NCBI RefSeq assembly: GCF_028372415.1
Contig: NC_092878.1
Coordinates: 5,661,001 to 5,725,000, forward strand
Length of the DNA stretch: 64,000 nt
Direction of reading: 5' to 3'
Origin: Notamacropus eugenii
Taxonomy: Eukaryota; Chordata; Mammalia; Diprotodontia; Macropodidae
Shown here: positions 11,250 to 22,190 of the stretch, piece by piece
How the letters are laid out: each line of letters opens with the position of its first letter
Numbering within the stretch: position 1 is the stretch's first letter
Notes under the pieces: generated by a model
What the model was told of the DNA's origin: nothing
Database searches by the model: none
Seen by the model: the letters and a program-made list of their open reading frames with translations, nothing else
Position numbers and translations under genes: made by a program

Positions 11250-12035
11250 ACTGAAGAGCCAATGTGAAAAAAAACATTTAGATCTATTTAATTCTGCTCT
11301 GACTGCAGAACTTTTATCTCCCAATGCCAAAATCTTAACTTCTTCATAAATTTTTCAATCTTGGACTCAGTCTTCTAGTTTCTTTATGGATGTCCTTGAA
11401 TTTTATGTGTCCTTCAGGGATTTGGGACACCATAAGTTCCAAAGATTGCAATTTCCAACCTCTCATTATCCACCATATCCAAAGAGCATCTACAATTTCC
11501 TTTTCATACCTTTTATGTAAAGGTTTTTTTCTTTTTCTGAAATACCTCCTAAGAATCGAAGGTTCACTTTTCCCTTGGAATAACAGTTAATGGAAACCTT
11601 AGGATTCCTTCTTTTTAAAGCATTACTTTGCAAATCCATGTCTAAACACATTTCTGATTTAGACTTTTCCTTCCTGACTCTATACTCAATGCCTCAAGTA
11701 AGAGGCAAGACTTTTGATTTTCTAGATATATGAGAACAAGCCTCTCAGTATTTTCTACTGCAGATATTGTGGGCAATGAAAGAGCTTGGGGAAATGATTC
11801 TTGCCAATTCTACCATCCTGATTCTGCCTAAAGATGTTGCATGGTCCACCAAAACATGGTTACTCCTCTTCCTTATCTTCCTTCCTCTCTTTTGCCAACC
11901 TTTGGTTCATCTAACATTACTCTCATCCAGATACCATCTTGTAAGGTTTCAACTCTGATTAATTACCTCATCTATTTCTCTTGCCACATTCCACCTCTCA
12001 CTCTTGTATTGCTTCCTTTCTTATGAAGAGAGGTC
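11250..12035. other. Duplicated segments G/H (third copy)
   Basis: 11390-11700 is similar to 8640-8900, most clearly the (TTT)CCAACCTCT block at 11456/8669 and the later GATTTAGACTT/GATTTAGGTCT block. 11850-12030 resembles 9100-9230 (ATCCAGATACCAT against TTCAGATACCAAT). Only short, unconserved frames are present. Confidence 0.35.
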
Positions 12036-12180
12036 ATAAAATCATAGAACAAGAGATGGTCACCAAATTCAAACTCCTCTTTTATACATGAGAAAACAGA
12101 GTACTGGAGAAGTTCATTGACATCCTCCTCCAAAGAAGTCAGTGGTACAGACAAGGCTAGTAACTAGCTTTTCTACTTTT
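12035..12180 (-). repeat. MIR-type SINE fragment
   Basis: Antisense SINE pattern: CAAATTCAAACTCCTCTTTTATACATGAGAAAACAGAG followed by a decayed core. Confidence 0.5.
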
Positions 12181-12429
12181 CTTATATCACTATGCTTTCT
12201 ACTACTCAAATAAGAGTTTGCAATTTAAAAAATCTAAGTGTAGTACTGTTTGGGATATCCTTTCCATTAGGCAGGTTCATAAAACGTTCCATTAAGGCCA
12301 TTGCTCACAGCAAAAATATGAGCCACTGAAAGTTGCCAATTGACTGTTCTGTATGGCCCAATAGACTCTCAGTAAAAATGATATCAGACATTCATCAAAA
12401 TTAAATCTCTCCTCAAAATGGTCCTAGAA

Positions 12430-12625
12430 TTCACAGCTAATGATCAGATTTTATACTTGAAAGGGACCTTAGAGATCGTCTACTACCACTTTTCTTTCAC
12501 ATATGAAGAAATTGAGACCCAGAGAGAAGTACTAATGAACGTAATTATTAAGTAGTACAACAGAAACTCAGACCCACATCTTTGAACTCCAAAAATAATT
12601 TTCTTTCCACTTCACACTCTTATAT
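12430..12625 (-). repeat. MIR/THER-type SINE fragment
   Basis: 'TTGAAAGGGACCTTAGAGATC', 'CATATGAAGAAATTGAGACCC', a decayed core, and 'CTTTGAACTCCAAAAATAATTT' follow the antisense order of the other copies. Confidence 0.65.
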
Positions 12626-13060
12626 GATTCCTTTGCAAATACTGATAGCTGCCATGGTTCATACGACCAGAGAAGTTGCTGCTATGTCCAGTAAGGACAA
12701 ATAGAGACTAGTAGTTGGACTGCATCCCATGGTAATGCAAAAACTTCAGGATTCCTTAATGAGACAATTCTGGAATTCTGATTTGTTCATTACAATGAAT
12801 TTGTCAAAATGTTCTTTGGTCCTGGGGTAAAATTCCGTCTGATGCATGAAAGAGTGCTTTTAAAGTAGGACTTCAGGAGCCACTTAGCTTATAAGACTTC
12901 TTGTACATTTCTGTCAGAGTCAAATGACATAACCCCTGTCTTTGAAAACTTAGCCTAGGTCAAATCAGGTGGAGAAAGAAATATCAAAGACAAGAGATTT
13001 CCCTGTAATGAACTTCCACTGAATATAATCCAAGAGGAGGTCCCCAGAACTCTTCAGAAT
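12620..13060. other. Duplicated segment A/B (second copy)
   Basis: Counterpart of 60-500 (shared landmarks given there). No open frame is shared by the two copies. Confidence 0.45.
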
Positions 13061-13235
13061 TCCCACAAATCAGGTGAAGAATGATCGTAGACTGAGTCAT
13101 CCCCTTTTCATTTCTTCTAATCTTTCTCTAACAATATCACATGTACCCTCATATACTTGTCCTTCATTTTCTCTCTCATCCTCACAATTTCTCAAAACCA
13201 GAAGTTCTTTTCTACATAGTGATTCGCTTAGCTCC

Positions 13236-13258
13236 AAAAAAAAAAAAAAAAAAAAAAG
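13236..13258. repeat. Poly(A) tract
   Basis: About 22 consecutive A. No retroposon body was recognised upstream, so its origin is unclear. Confidence 0.9.
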
Positions 13259-13439
13259 ATTTTTACTTCCTGGGTTGACTCCAACTATAGAAAAAAATAT
13301 TGAATTAAATTGATATTTGCATCGGGGGAGCCAAAGTAATGGGGAGCTTATTACCAGAAAAAATAATCTTTAGAATGGAAAACACTATTGCTCAGGAAGA
13401 GTTCTTAGAAATTATAATATTAAGACTTTGTGAGGGTAT

Positions 13440-13592
13440 ACCTTTCTAATTTTAATATAGTTAGACTATCAGTTTCTTGAGGGTATAGAGACGTTGTACC
13501 TAAGTCTTTGTATCCCTAGAGCTTAGCACTATGCCTGACTCATACAGTATGAGACTAATCGTTTCTGTTGATTAAAAAATGCTTGTTGATTG
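13440..13592 (+). repeat. L2 LINE 3'-end fragment
   Basis: Sense L2 3' end: TAGACTATCAGTTTCTTGAGGG, 'TTTGTATCCCTAGAGCTTAG', 'CACTATGCCTGACTCATA', 'AAAAATGCTTGTTGATTG'. It interrupts duplicated segment C. Confidence 0.8.
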
Positions 13593-13599
13593 GTCAGTG

Positions 13600-13730
13600 C
13601 ATAAAACTCGATAAATTGCAAAGCGGGTGTTTCCAAGAGCCTCAAAACTTGGTAAAAATAAAAACTACACCATGTACAGCTAATATAAATCAATATAAAT
13701 GTTGACATTAACAAGATGGAACTTGACCTT
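13600..13730. other. Duplicated segment C (second copy)
   Basis: Counterpart of 1640-1760. No gene is seen. Confidence 0.4.
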
Positions 13731-13734
13731 GTCT

Positions 13735-14120
13735 AGGATCACAGAATCCCGTAGTTGGAAAGAGACCTCAGATGCCATCTAGACCAAGACATATAGAAGA
13801 AAATAACCTCATTTATAACATACGCCACAAGTAATTGGCCAGCCTTCCTTTGAAGACCTCTAGAAAGTAGGAAGACTTTTGCCTCCTATGAAAGTCCATT
13901 CTACTTTTGAAATTACTCTCTACCCATTAGCTTCAGCTCATCATTCTTTTAAATTCCAATTCAGTCATCCTAAATGCTAATATTCTCCCTCTCTAAGCTC
14001 TTCATCCTCTGCAATTATGATAAGTTGATAGATAAGCATATTTCTATGTCTTATTCTAGATCTGAGATAAAAATATTAAACATTTCATAACCAAAATCAT
14101 ATCCTTGGGGAACTCCTCTT
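13735..14120 (-). repeat. L3/CR1 LINE 3'-end fragment
   Basis: 'GTAGTTGGAAAGAGACCTCAGATGCC' leads into CAAGTAATTGGCCAGCCTTCCTTTGAAGACCTC, 'AAAGTCCATTCTACTTTTG' and CTCTCTAAGCTCTTCATCC. This follows the antisense CR1/L3 3' order. Confidence 0.65.
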
Positions 14121-15095
14121 TCAGGGTCTAGGAATTCAGACAGGTCTAAATGTACCTATCTACTTTGTGAATTCTCTCATTTCTCTTCCATATATCAATA
14201 TCTTTTACATCTTCACCAACACTTTCCTTCTTTGTTTCAGTTTTAGAGGTTAAAGTGGTTCTTCTGGACAAAGCTAATGTGCTTCTTCTCTTTGCCAAGG
14301 CTAATCTTGTGTATTTGTCCCCTTTGCACCATTTCCTCATCTCATCTTTAAGCTCTCTCCCTTTACTGATGAAAGTTGGATGGCCTCAGTCTGACAAGTA
14401 ATAAAGTAAAATATACTTTGATCTCTTCCATAGTACCTAAACATGTATAAAGTCCGTCATCACAATAGAGCTGCAGTCTAAATATGGACCTGAAAAGAGA
14501 GATCCCCAAAGTAAGAATTTGTCAGTGTTTACTCAGCATTGATTCTATACAACCAACATAAGTTCTTAACTCAGAATGGAGGCTTTTCACCATTTTGGAC
14601 AACCCTATGAAAATGGCCCTTAAGGACCTAAAACTCAAACATATACATTTTACATGGATTTATATGAGAAAGAAGTGTTTTATACAAAAAACTGTTTTCA
14701 GTTCTAATGCCTGTAGTAACCTTCTACCATTGATTAAAAGCAAATTGGCATCTGGATTATCTGCCTTTTGTGATTTTTTTAATCATGTAAATCTGATCCT
14801 CATACACTGATCATCTCTGACCAGGCTAATACAATGGAGTTCCCAAGGCTGCAGATTTGAAGGTCAAGCTTCAGTCTAGGGGAAGGAAGCCATCAGGTTC
14901 CTTACTGGTATGAGAAGGATTCTCACTCTTTAGACTATCTGTATTTAACACCTTATATATTTGTATAGCAGAGGTTTCAAAAATAATTTTACATAAAGTG
15001 CCTTAGAACAAGCATGGTGCTGTAGGTTTCTTTGAGGTAACTTGAAAATAATGAAAAAATCCTCACCACAATTTTCAAATCATTCATCCCTGACA
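14121..15095. other. No recognisable feature
   Basis: Read on both strands. Frames of 60-71 codons (14146-14340 minus, 14595-14810 plus) carry no recognisable domain. Confidence 0.5.
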
Positions 15096-15099
15096 TATG

Positions 15100-15139
15100 T
15101 ACATGTATCATATGTATATATATACATATGATACATGTA
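15100..15139. repeat. Perfect 40-bp AT-rich palindrome
   Basis: The 40 bases are identical to their own reverse complement, centred on TATATATA at about 15119/15120. The mismatch pair 15099/15140 ends the symmetry. It lies in a TATG/CATA-rich patch extending to about 15185. Confidence 0.95.
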
Positions 15140-15289
15140 TATATGTATATCATATATATTTCATGACTGCATATATATATATATAATTTTCTTACCTCTT
15201 ACTGAGGTGATTGCCAAGGGGTATGCCAGTGACATTTAAGGTTTAGATCCGTAGAAATTGGAAAGACATCAACTGCAGGTCTGGTGATC

Positions 15290-15420
15290 ATGTTTCTGAA
15301 TCACAGAATCTCAGAGTTGGAAAGGACCTTCTGGGTTGCCTAGTCCAAACTGTACTTGAACAAGAATTCCCTTAAACAGTACTTTCTCTGTGTCAGATCA
15401 GAGCATTAAATTTTACTGAA
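15290..15420 (-). repeat. L3/CR1 or derived SINE fragment
   Basis: 'CAGAGTTGGAAAGGACCTTC', 'TAGTCCAAACTGTACTTGAA' and CAAGAATTCCCTTAAACAG match the same antisense 3'-end order as the longer CR1 copies. Confidence 0.55.
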
Positions 15421-15634
15421 ACTCATCATCAGAAGAGTGGTCAACAGATGCCACTATTTTGACCACAGTAAACTCATGGAGATATGGTCTATAGGGGTGT
15501 GAATAGAGTTGGTGAGTCTGAATTTGTGAAGAGATTACCTATGTAATGGAAAGCAGTGAACCTTGGAACATAGAGGACTCTAGAGAACCATATACACATA
15601 CAATGTACATGGTACTAAATTTCAATCTTGGAAC

Positions 15635-15845
15635 TAGAAGAGTCCTCAGAGGTCATAGGATCATAGGATCATAGATTTAGAGCTGGAAGAGAGCTTAGAG
15701 GCCATCTAGTCCAATCAACCTCTTGATTTTACAGATGAGGAGACTGAGGCCCATAGAGATGAAATGACTTGTCCAAGTTTTCACAAAGACTAAGTCTCCA
15801 AGTAAGTATTTGACTTCCAAATCATGTTTTTTCTGCTGCAGTACA
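15635..15845 (-). repeat. MIR/THER-type SINE fragment
   Basis: One of the best-kept copies: TAGATTTAGAGCTGGAAG, 'GAGGCCATCTAGTCCAA', TTTTACAGATGAGGAGACTG, 'GACTTGTCCAAG', then a decayed end. Partly duplicated lead (GGTCATAGGATCATAGGATCATAG). Confidence 0.75.
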
Positions 15846-15930
15846 GGCCAACTAGTACAACCTGTACCTGAATAAGAATCACCTCCATACCTCTCCTAGC
15901 CCCAATTTAAAAACCATCCTTTGTTTCGGT
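15846..15930 (-). repeat. L3/CR1-like fragment
   Basis: 'CCTGTACCTGAATAAGAATC' and 'ACCTCCATACCTCTCC' echo the CR1 3' antisense sequence. Confidence 0.45.
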
Positions 15931-16119
15931 CAATATCTGTCCCTTTGAGGCTGCAGGGAGAACAAAGACCTGTGTTTTGGTCCTTCATGACAGAGCAAAA
16001 AAAATGTACTTTCCTTCTTCCAGGGGATCATCTGAGCAGAAGAAAGAGAGGACATCCTCTAAGTTCATCTTGCCTGCCTCCACAACTCTGACTTGAAATG
16101 ACTTATTTATCCTTTGATA

Positions 16120-16325
16120 GGCTTACTGAATTACAGGTTATAGTTAGAAGGGACCTAAAAGAATCTTTAGTCCAGTTCCCTTGTTTCACAGATAAGGAAA
16201 CTGAGGCCTGGAAATAGCTTCAATAACTTTACAGAGGTCACACAGGTAACCAACAGCCAAGCGGGGATTCAAATCCCTTGACTCCAAATCCAGTGCTCTT
16301 TCCACTGTACCTTACATACTCCATG
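16120..16325 (-). repeat. MIR/THER-type SINE
   Basis: Near full antisense order: 'AGAAGGGACCTAAAAGAATC', TTTCACAGATAAGGAAACTG, 'AGGTCACACAGGTAACC', GGATTCAAATCCCTTGACTC, 'CCAGTGCTCTTTCCACTGTA'. The last block is the antisense tRNA-like head. Confidence 0.8.
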
Positions 16326-17165
16326 ACTTCTGACAAAACACTAATTAATATTATTTATTAGTCACAAACAGTTCATGATGTCTAACATCCTACCCTGAAC
16401 TGTTTCTTCTAGAAATATCATACTTCCTTAACCTGGACTTGTGCTCATTACAGAATCCTTAGGGACTGCTGCCTTCTCTTCTTGGTCCTGCTCTGCAGAG
16501 CAAAGTGGTGACATGCCAAGGCCCATACCACCACTTGGAGACGTACAGATATTCCTGTTATATGCATAAAATTGCAGATGTTCTCTCCCCTCCTGGGCAA
16601 TCTTACATTTCCTCAGGCATTCTTTGACAAAGAATTCTAGGACTCTTCCAAATGAATGAGAGTTACAGGTCCCAGTTCCTCTAGCGACTCTCAGGGACTC
16701 CTTATCTGAACATGTTGACTACTTGTTGTCACGAGAGCAGACCCCAAGCTGTTCAGTCTGGATAAGTGGGAAAACAGTGGGGGATGGGGTCAGAGCCCGT
16801 ATCCATTACATCACGTCACAGATGAATTGAAGTAAAACTGCTCAAAGATAGCAGCACTGAAAGAAAGAGCCATGATACACTGGAAAGAATTTGGGGGCAA
16901 TGGGGTAGAGATTTAGTGTACGTGCTGTTACTTGGCTGAGCTCTTGTCCCCTAGACAAATGTTTCCTCACAAGTCTGTCCCAAAAGCTAGACTCACTTTT
17001 ACATATTCCATGGCATAGAGCATCTTGCCATTCCTCCTCTCTGTTTCTTCTCTTTGCTCCTCTTTAGTCAACTTATTGCATTTCTGATGGCTGTGTGTTG
17101 CTATTATGCTTGACATGATGGCTGACTGAAGATCCCTCCATGGGTACCCATACGGATCCACTGGG
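16326..17165. other. No recognisable feature
   Basis: Read on both strands. Frames at 16967-17179 and 17073-17309 (minus) run into the adjacent CR1 fragment and are not coding-like. Confidence 0.5.
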
Positions 17166-17167
17166 TT

Positions 17168-17445
17168 CAATAGCATCAAAGTCCCTTATTTGGAAAGGAC
17201 CCAGAGGCCATTTAATCCAGTCCATATCTAAACAGGAATCCCCTCTAGAGAATCCAGAACAGGGGTCTTCTAGTTTTCTCTTGAAGACTTCAGTCAATGG
17301 GGAACTCATTCATTATGTCTTAAGGCAGCATGATCTACTTTTGGACTCTAATTTTGAAGATGTTTGTCCTTATATTGGGCTGAAATCTGACCCTCTGAAA
17401 CTACCATCCACTGTTCTTAAAGGTTTTACACTTTGAGAATCACCC
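17168..17445 (-). repeat. L3/CR1 LINE 3'-end fragment
   Basis: 'TTTGGAAAGGACCCAGAGGCC', 'CCATATCTAAACAGGAATCC', 'TTCTCTTGAAGACTTCAG', 'GGGGAACTCATTCATTATG' and 'TACTTTTGGACTCTAATTTT' give the antisense CR1/L3 order. Confidence 0.75.
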
Positions 17446-17459
17446 CTTGCCTGGACTTC

Positions 17460-19420
17460 CTGGGCAGCCATTCCATTTCTCTCATCCTTTGCTTGTTTGG
17501 CTTCCTGTTTCATTCTCCTTCTTGGTCATCTCAGGCTATGAGCATGAGAAGCTGAGTTTTCTGCTCTCCCCAGAGCTCTGGGAGTCAGAGTAGTGTTTAG
17601 GGGAAAGACCCTTCCCCACCCCTGCCCCTTACCAGCCTGCTAACCCCTGTCAAGGAAGGGAAGTGTCCCTGGCTGTGCCTGGCTTCCATATGCTCCTTCA
17701 TGGGAACTAACCAGGGGATCTGTATCTTAAGTCTGTCATCTCCTTACAACTTTCAGGCTGGAGTTGTCTATTCAGAGTTGAGGAAACCAAGATAAAAGTA
17801 AATGTGCCCAAGGTCCCAGATGTCCTTAGGCCCTGAGCTTGCCTCACATTCTCTCTCTCGGCCACTCTCTAGGACTGGCTTCCTGGGGGTCCTGGGTATT
17901 CTTTTCTTCTTCCAGAGGATGGTGCTTCTTGGATTCTGCTGCTGCTGCTGTTCCTGCCCTTAGAGAACCCTGGTTCTTTATTGCTGTCACAGATGTTCTT
18001 GGGCTCTTTGGTGTCTCTTCAGCTTCAATGGGTGTTGAGGCATCTGGTAGTTGGTGACTGGTGGTGAGCAAAGGTGGCAGAGGATGAAGTCCTCTTGGAA
18101 GGGCACTAGCCTTGCATTCCACAGCTTAGACTGACAACGATGATGCTGTTCTCCAGTCAACGATGGCGAGGCTGAGCTTGAGAAATTGGGTCCATCTTAT
18201 TGATGATTCCAGTCTCAGGCTTGAAGTCAGAGCTTTGCCTTAAAGAACTTTCCTCTGATTTTTTTTCTAGCCCTCTTTGGTTCTTTAGCATGACTTCACA
18301 TGATATCCCATAGTCAAAACATGCTGCACCATCCTCAACAGCCCCCCCAGAGGAAGAAAAGGAAAACCAGGGGCCATTAGGAGGACTTGGCTTCTTTTCT
18401 TCCTCTCTCTGGGAGAACCCAGATGTTTCTTCCTTTTGGGAGTCCTCACAGGGCTCATCCTCCATGTTCTGGGAGGTCCTTACTAGGTATCTCACAAAGA
18501 CCTGCTTTCCTTTTGGGGTAGATCTAGATGGCTCTTTCTTCATCAGAAGACTTGATGTCAATTCTGTGGTACAACTGGGGTTGAAGACGGGAGGGACATA
18601 ATGCTAGTTTCCCTTGACAGCTCCCCCTCATATATCCATGGCCTTTTCCCCTGGCCTCAGAATGGACTTGAAGTCTGTCTCTTCACAGCTGTGTGTGGTG
18701 GGTGGATATATATATATAGGCCAGTGAATGGCATTCTCACCCACCCACCCCTAATTCAACGCATATATATAGCTTAGTTGGTTCAACTAGAGAAAAGGAG
18801 TCTGAGACTTATCTTTAAATGCTTAGCAAGCTTTATTGATTATATATTAGCATGTGCATTAGTAACCAAGTAAGTTTATTTGTTAGTATGCATAGAAAGG
18901 TATTTGTTTTCCTACACAACAGTGATGAGCATGTCTTGTTCAAATGTTCTCTGCGGAGCTGATTTTGGTGTTAGAGGAGACATAAAGCTTTGTTTAGAAA
19001 GTAAGAATTGGTTGCTCTATCATAGTTCTACCTCATACAGGATCAGGACAAGGGAAAGGCTAGTTCTGGGGACTTTGATTGCTTAGGGTCAAGATGGAAA
19101 TGCAATTTCTTCTGTTCCTGAGGCCTCCAAGATGCCAATCAAAATCCCAACCATTTCATTTTTTTTTCTTATCAGCTGCTTCCTCTCCTTCTCTGTGAAG
19201 GTATCCTTTGAGCAGGGCAGAAAAGTTGATAGAGTGACCTGAGGGAACTTTGCAAAGGTAGGGGGTAGTAGTGGGATGAGTAATGCAACTTCCAATCCTG
19301 AAGATCTAGAACTAAGCTAGAGCCCATCCATCCATAATCTCTCTCTACTGAATTAGTAAGGGAATTTCAAACCCAAGGAAGAAAGAAAGGAGATATCAAG
19401 AAGCTCTCCCCCTTTTTTCT
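17460..19420 (-). pseudogene. Possible decayed exon cluster, duplicated segments D/E (second copy)
   Basis: The minus strand holds three neighbouring open stretches, in transcriptional order 19295-19089, 18561-18157 and 18122-17844. The middle one runs open from about 18610, has a good acceptor-like CCTCCCGTCTTCAACCCCAG at about 18575, and encodes an acidic, Ser/Glu/Lys-rich peptide ending QAQPRHR before a stop. The third encodes a Pro/Ala/Glu-rich peptide with STPIEAEETPKSPRTS. The first contains FTEKERKQLIRKKNEMVG. I recognise no family. The region is duplicated at 7.2-8.4 kb, where the frames are mostly lost. It may be a dead or very divergent gene, or simply low-stop sequence. Confidence 0.22.
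18700..18775. repeat. Short TA-rich patches
   Basis: Two short TATATATATA tracts (18707-18718 and 18763-18771) flank an ordinary C-rich stretch. Confidence 0.7.
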
Positions 19421-19919
19421 CTTGAAACTTTGGATTCTTCTTTTGTGTCAGAACTGGACACATGATGGAGTTCACTGGAGTGGAGAATATGAGGAGAGAG
19501 AAGCTGAGCATCACTTACTGGCAAAAGGAGGAGACCAATAGATTGGCTAAGCCCTCCTTCTTCCTTGAGTAGTAGTGTAGAATGCTCTGAAACCAGATAT
19601 TTTCATTCTGGTAAATAGGCAGGGAAAAAAAGAAACAATTACTTATAAACCACTTATTACTATGACTTATGCTGAGACCCAGGAACCATTTTGTCCTACC
19701 ATATACCTGGAATAGAATTCTACTCATTTTGCTAAAAACAGGATTTCTAAATAAACCAATACTCCAAATAAGGACTGCGTTTGTTCTTGCCCTCTTTATG
19801 AGCTTTTGCATGATTCTTTTGGAGATACTGCCCTGCTTCTTCCTTGCCTTGCCACTTCCCCCATCAAAGGATATACAATGAATCCTTGAGATGATTTTAG
19901 AAGAATTTCTGGAACTGTA

Positions 19920-20074
19920 TCTTACTGGGACTTTTTATTAATTCATACAGATGACTGAATCACCAGCAGAGGATTAGAGGGAAGAAGGAATAGAAAAAGA
20001 TCTTGAACAGGAAAGCAGAGAAAGAGAATGAAAATTTGAGAGAATAGAGAAAGAAAAGAGGTAAAGGGGAAAGA

Positions 20075-20141
<67 letters not shown>

Positions 20142-20725
20142 GGGGGGAGAAAGAAAAGTACAGAAAAAATTGGCAAAGAAATACAGGAAGACAGAAAAAA
20201 TGGAAGAGTAGGATGGAGGAAGAAGGATGAGGAAGGAGAGGTCTAACTGAAACATGAATAGTGAAGGGTAAAGATCCTTGAAATAGGATGCTACATATTT
20301 CTAATAAAATGAAGATTCCATGGAGAATTTTTGAATCTGCTGATTTCTATTTACTGTTCTGCCCCATCCCACCCCCATCCATTTTCATAAGTTCCTCAAT
20401 TATTATCTAGTCTCAGACTAAAGTTTTCTAGTTTCTCTGTGAATGACTCAGAATTTCTTTTTGTTTTCTGCAGGTTCTTTGTGCCTAGGCAACTCCTAAG
20501 TATAGTAGGTACCATTCTCATCTTTCACCAATCGCACTCTACCACTTCTCAATCCTTTTCAATGTTTAATCCACACTTTTTTCTAGGGAATATGGATGCC
20601 AACAGTGGCCCCAGGAATCAATGCTGGTCAGTTCCCTTTGGATGGTGGCTATCTCAGGATCCTACTTTTCAGAAACATTACTTTCTTTTCCCCAACATAT
20701 TCCCTATTCACATCTTTTTTTTCTG
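19920..20725. other. Duplicated segments F/G (second copy)
   Basis: 19975-20070 matches 6140-6240 and 20400-20720 matches 6600-6900 and 8640-8900. A GA microsatellite has expanded inside the F segment. Coding-like frames here are microsatellite translations (Leu-Ser repeats) or short. Confidence 0.4.
20079..20138. repeat. (GA)n microsatellite
   Basis: About 30 uninterrupted GA units within a longer purine-rich tract (19980-20240). Confidence 0.97.
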
Positions 20726-20729
20726 AGCT

Positions 20730-20925
20730 TAAAAGAACTATGAATTTAGAATTTGAAGGGGCATTTAAAAAGACCATCTAGTCTAACCTGTTCATTTTAG
20801 AGATTAGGGAAATAAGACACAGAGAAGTTGTGTCTTGCCCAAGGTCACACAGGTGGTAAGTGACAGAAGACTAAAATTAAATCCTCAGACTCTAGAGCCA
20901 GGGCTATTTTGATGGTGCCACCTGC
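20730..20925 (-). repeat. MIR/THER-type SINE fragment
   Basis: 'TTAGAATTTGAAGGGGCATT', 'ACCATCTAGTCTAACCTG', 'TTGCCCAAGGTCACACAGG', 'TAAGTGACAGA', then 'ACTCTAGAGCCAGGGCT'. Confidence 0.75.
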
Positions 20926-21084
20926 AACCCATATAAGTCAATGGTATGATATGGTAGCCAAGAAAGTTAATATGACCTGCTGCTGCATTAAGATTGACAT
21001 GGCTTTTAGGAATTGGGAAGTGATAATCCTGTTGTACCTTGCCCTCATCCCAAATTTATCATTTGTTATTGTGTATTATATTTG

Positions 21085-21625
21085 GTTCTGGGGACCATAT
21101 TTTAGGTAGGACACTGGTAAGCTGGAGAGCATTCAGGATAGGACAACCAGCCTGATGAACGACTTTAAATCCATGCCATGTGAGGATGGGCTGAAGCAAC
21201 TGAGATTGTTTAGCCTGTGAGTGAAAAGGCTCAGGGATATAATAACTATCTTCAAATACATACAAAGCTGTTGTGTAGTTGATGGGTTAGACTTTTTCTA
21301 TTTGTTTTCCCCAAGAAGGCAGAAATAGGAGCAATAAGTATAAGTTGCAAGGAGAAAAATTTAGATGTGATCTAAGGAAAAACTTCCTAACAATTCAAAT
21401 TACCTCCTAAGTGAAACAAGCTACCTCTGCAGGTACTTGGTTTTCCTTAACGGGGGGCGGGTGGTGTTAGGGAGGGAGAAGGGGAGGTCCTCACACAATG
21501 GCTGGATAACCATTTGTCAGATGACATGGAGCAGAGGGAGATTCTTTTTCATGTTTGAGTTGGACCGGATGGTCCTGAGCTACCTTTCAGCTCTGATATT
21601 TTGTAATCCTTCTGAAGGTGTAAGA
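21085..21625 (+). repeat. L3/CR1 LINE 3' end
   Basis: Sense-orientation CR1 3' end, about 540 bp: GCTGGAGAGCATTCAGGATAGG, CAACCAGCCTGATGAA, CCATGCCATGTGAGGATGGG, TTTAGCCTG, 'CTTCAAATACATACAAAGCTG', 'AGCAATAAGTATAAGTTGCA', 'AAGGAAAAACTTCCTAACAA', GGCTGGATAACCATTTGTCAG, and 'GAGTTGGACCGGATGGTCC'. It is the longest sense CR1 piece in the window. Confidence 0.85.
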
Positions 21626-22055
21626 TAAGACTGGGGATCACTTGGGCGTTAGACTCTGCTGATTAGATATATCCCCTTGAAAGTTTTCACTGCAGATCTG
21701 TGAACCAAACGTTATTACAGTAGAGATGGAGACAGTAAAGTCATTCCTGGCAGCTCACTCTTTTTCTGAACAAGGTTTTCCCTCGTCCATCAAGTCATGG
21801 GTCCCATTGACATCTGTCTTTTTTTCTTTCCCTCCTCTTTTTATATCTTTACCCAGGTTACCTCTGGTCTTGATTTCATTTGCTAAGGATATCTCTTTTG
21901 CCTAACATCTTCTGCATTGAACTAAATTGAATTGTATTTCTTTTCCTTGCTAGTTCCTATGATCTTGTTTCCTGCTACCCTTTTTCTTTCTTATACTTTC
22001 ACTCCCTGGAGCAAGACTAACTAGTTAGTCATCAAGAGACACCATGGAGTGAGGT
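21626..22055. other. No recognisable feature
   Basis: Pyrimidine-rich, with weak resemblance to duplicated segment H (11850-12030). No open frame of note. Confidence 0.4.
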
Positions 22056-22059
22056 GCTA

Positions 22060-22190
22060 GGGGCAAACTCAGAACTTACCTAGTCCAAACAGCTCAATAT
22101 GAAGATGAGAAAATTGAGGCCAGGAGAAGGGAATTCATTTGCCCAAGATCACAAGAAGTCAGTGGCTTGGCCAAGATCAGAACCACTATA
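22060..22190 (-). repeat. MIR-type SINE fragment
   Basis: 'ACCTAGTCCAAACAGCTCAA', 'GATGAGAAAATTGAGGCC', 'TTTGCCCAAGATCACAAG'. Confidence 0.65.

Noticed and set aside
19943-20255. Minus-strand frames of Leu/Ser repeats
   Set aside because: These are translations of the (GA)n microsatellite.
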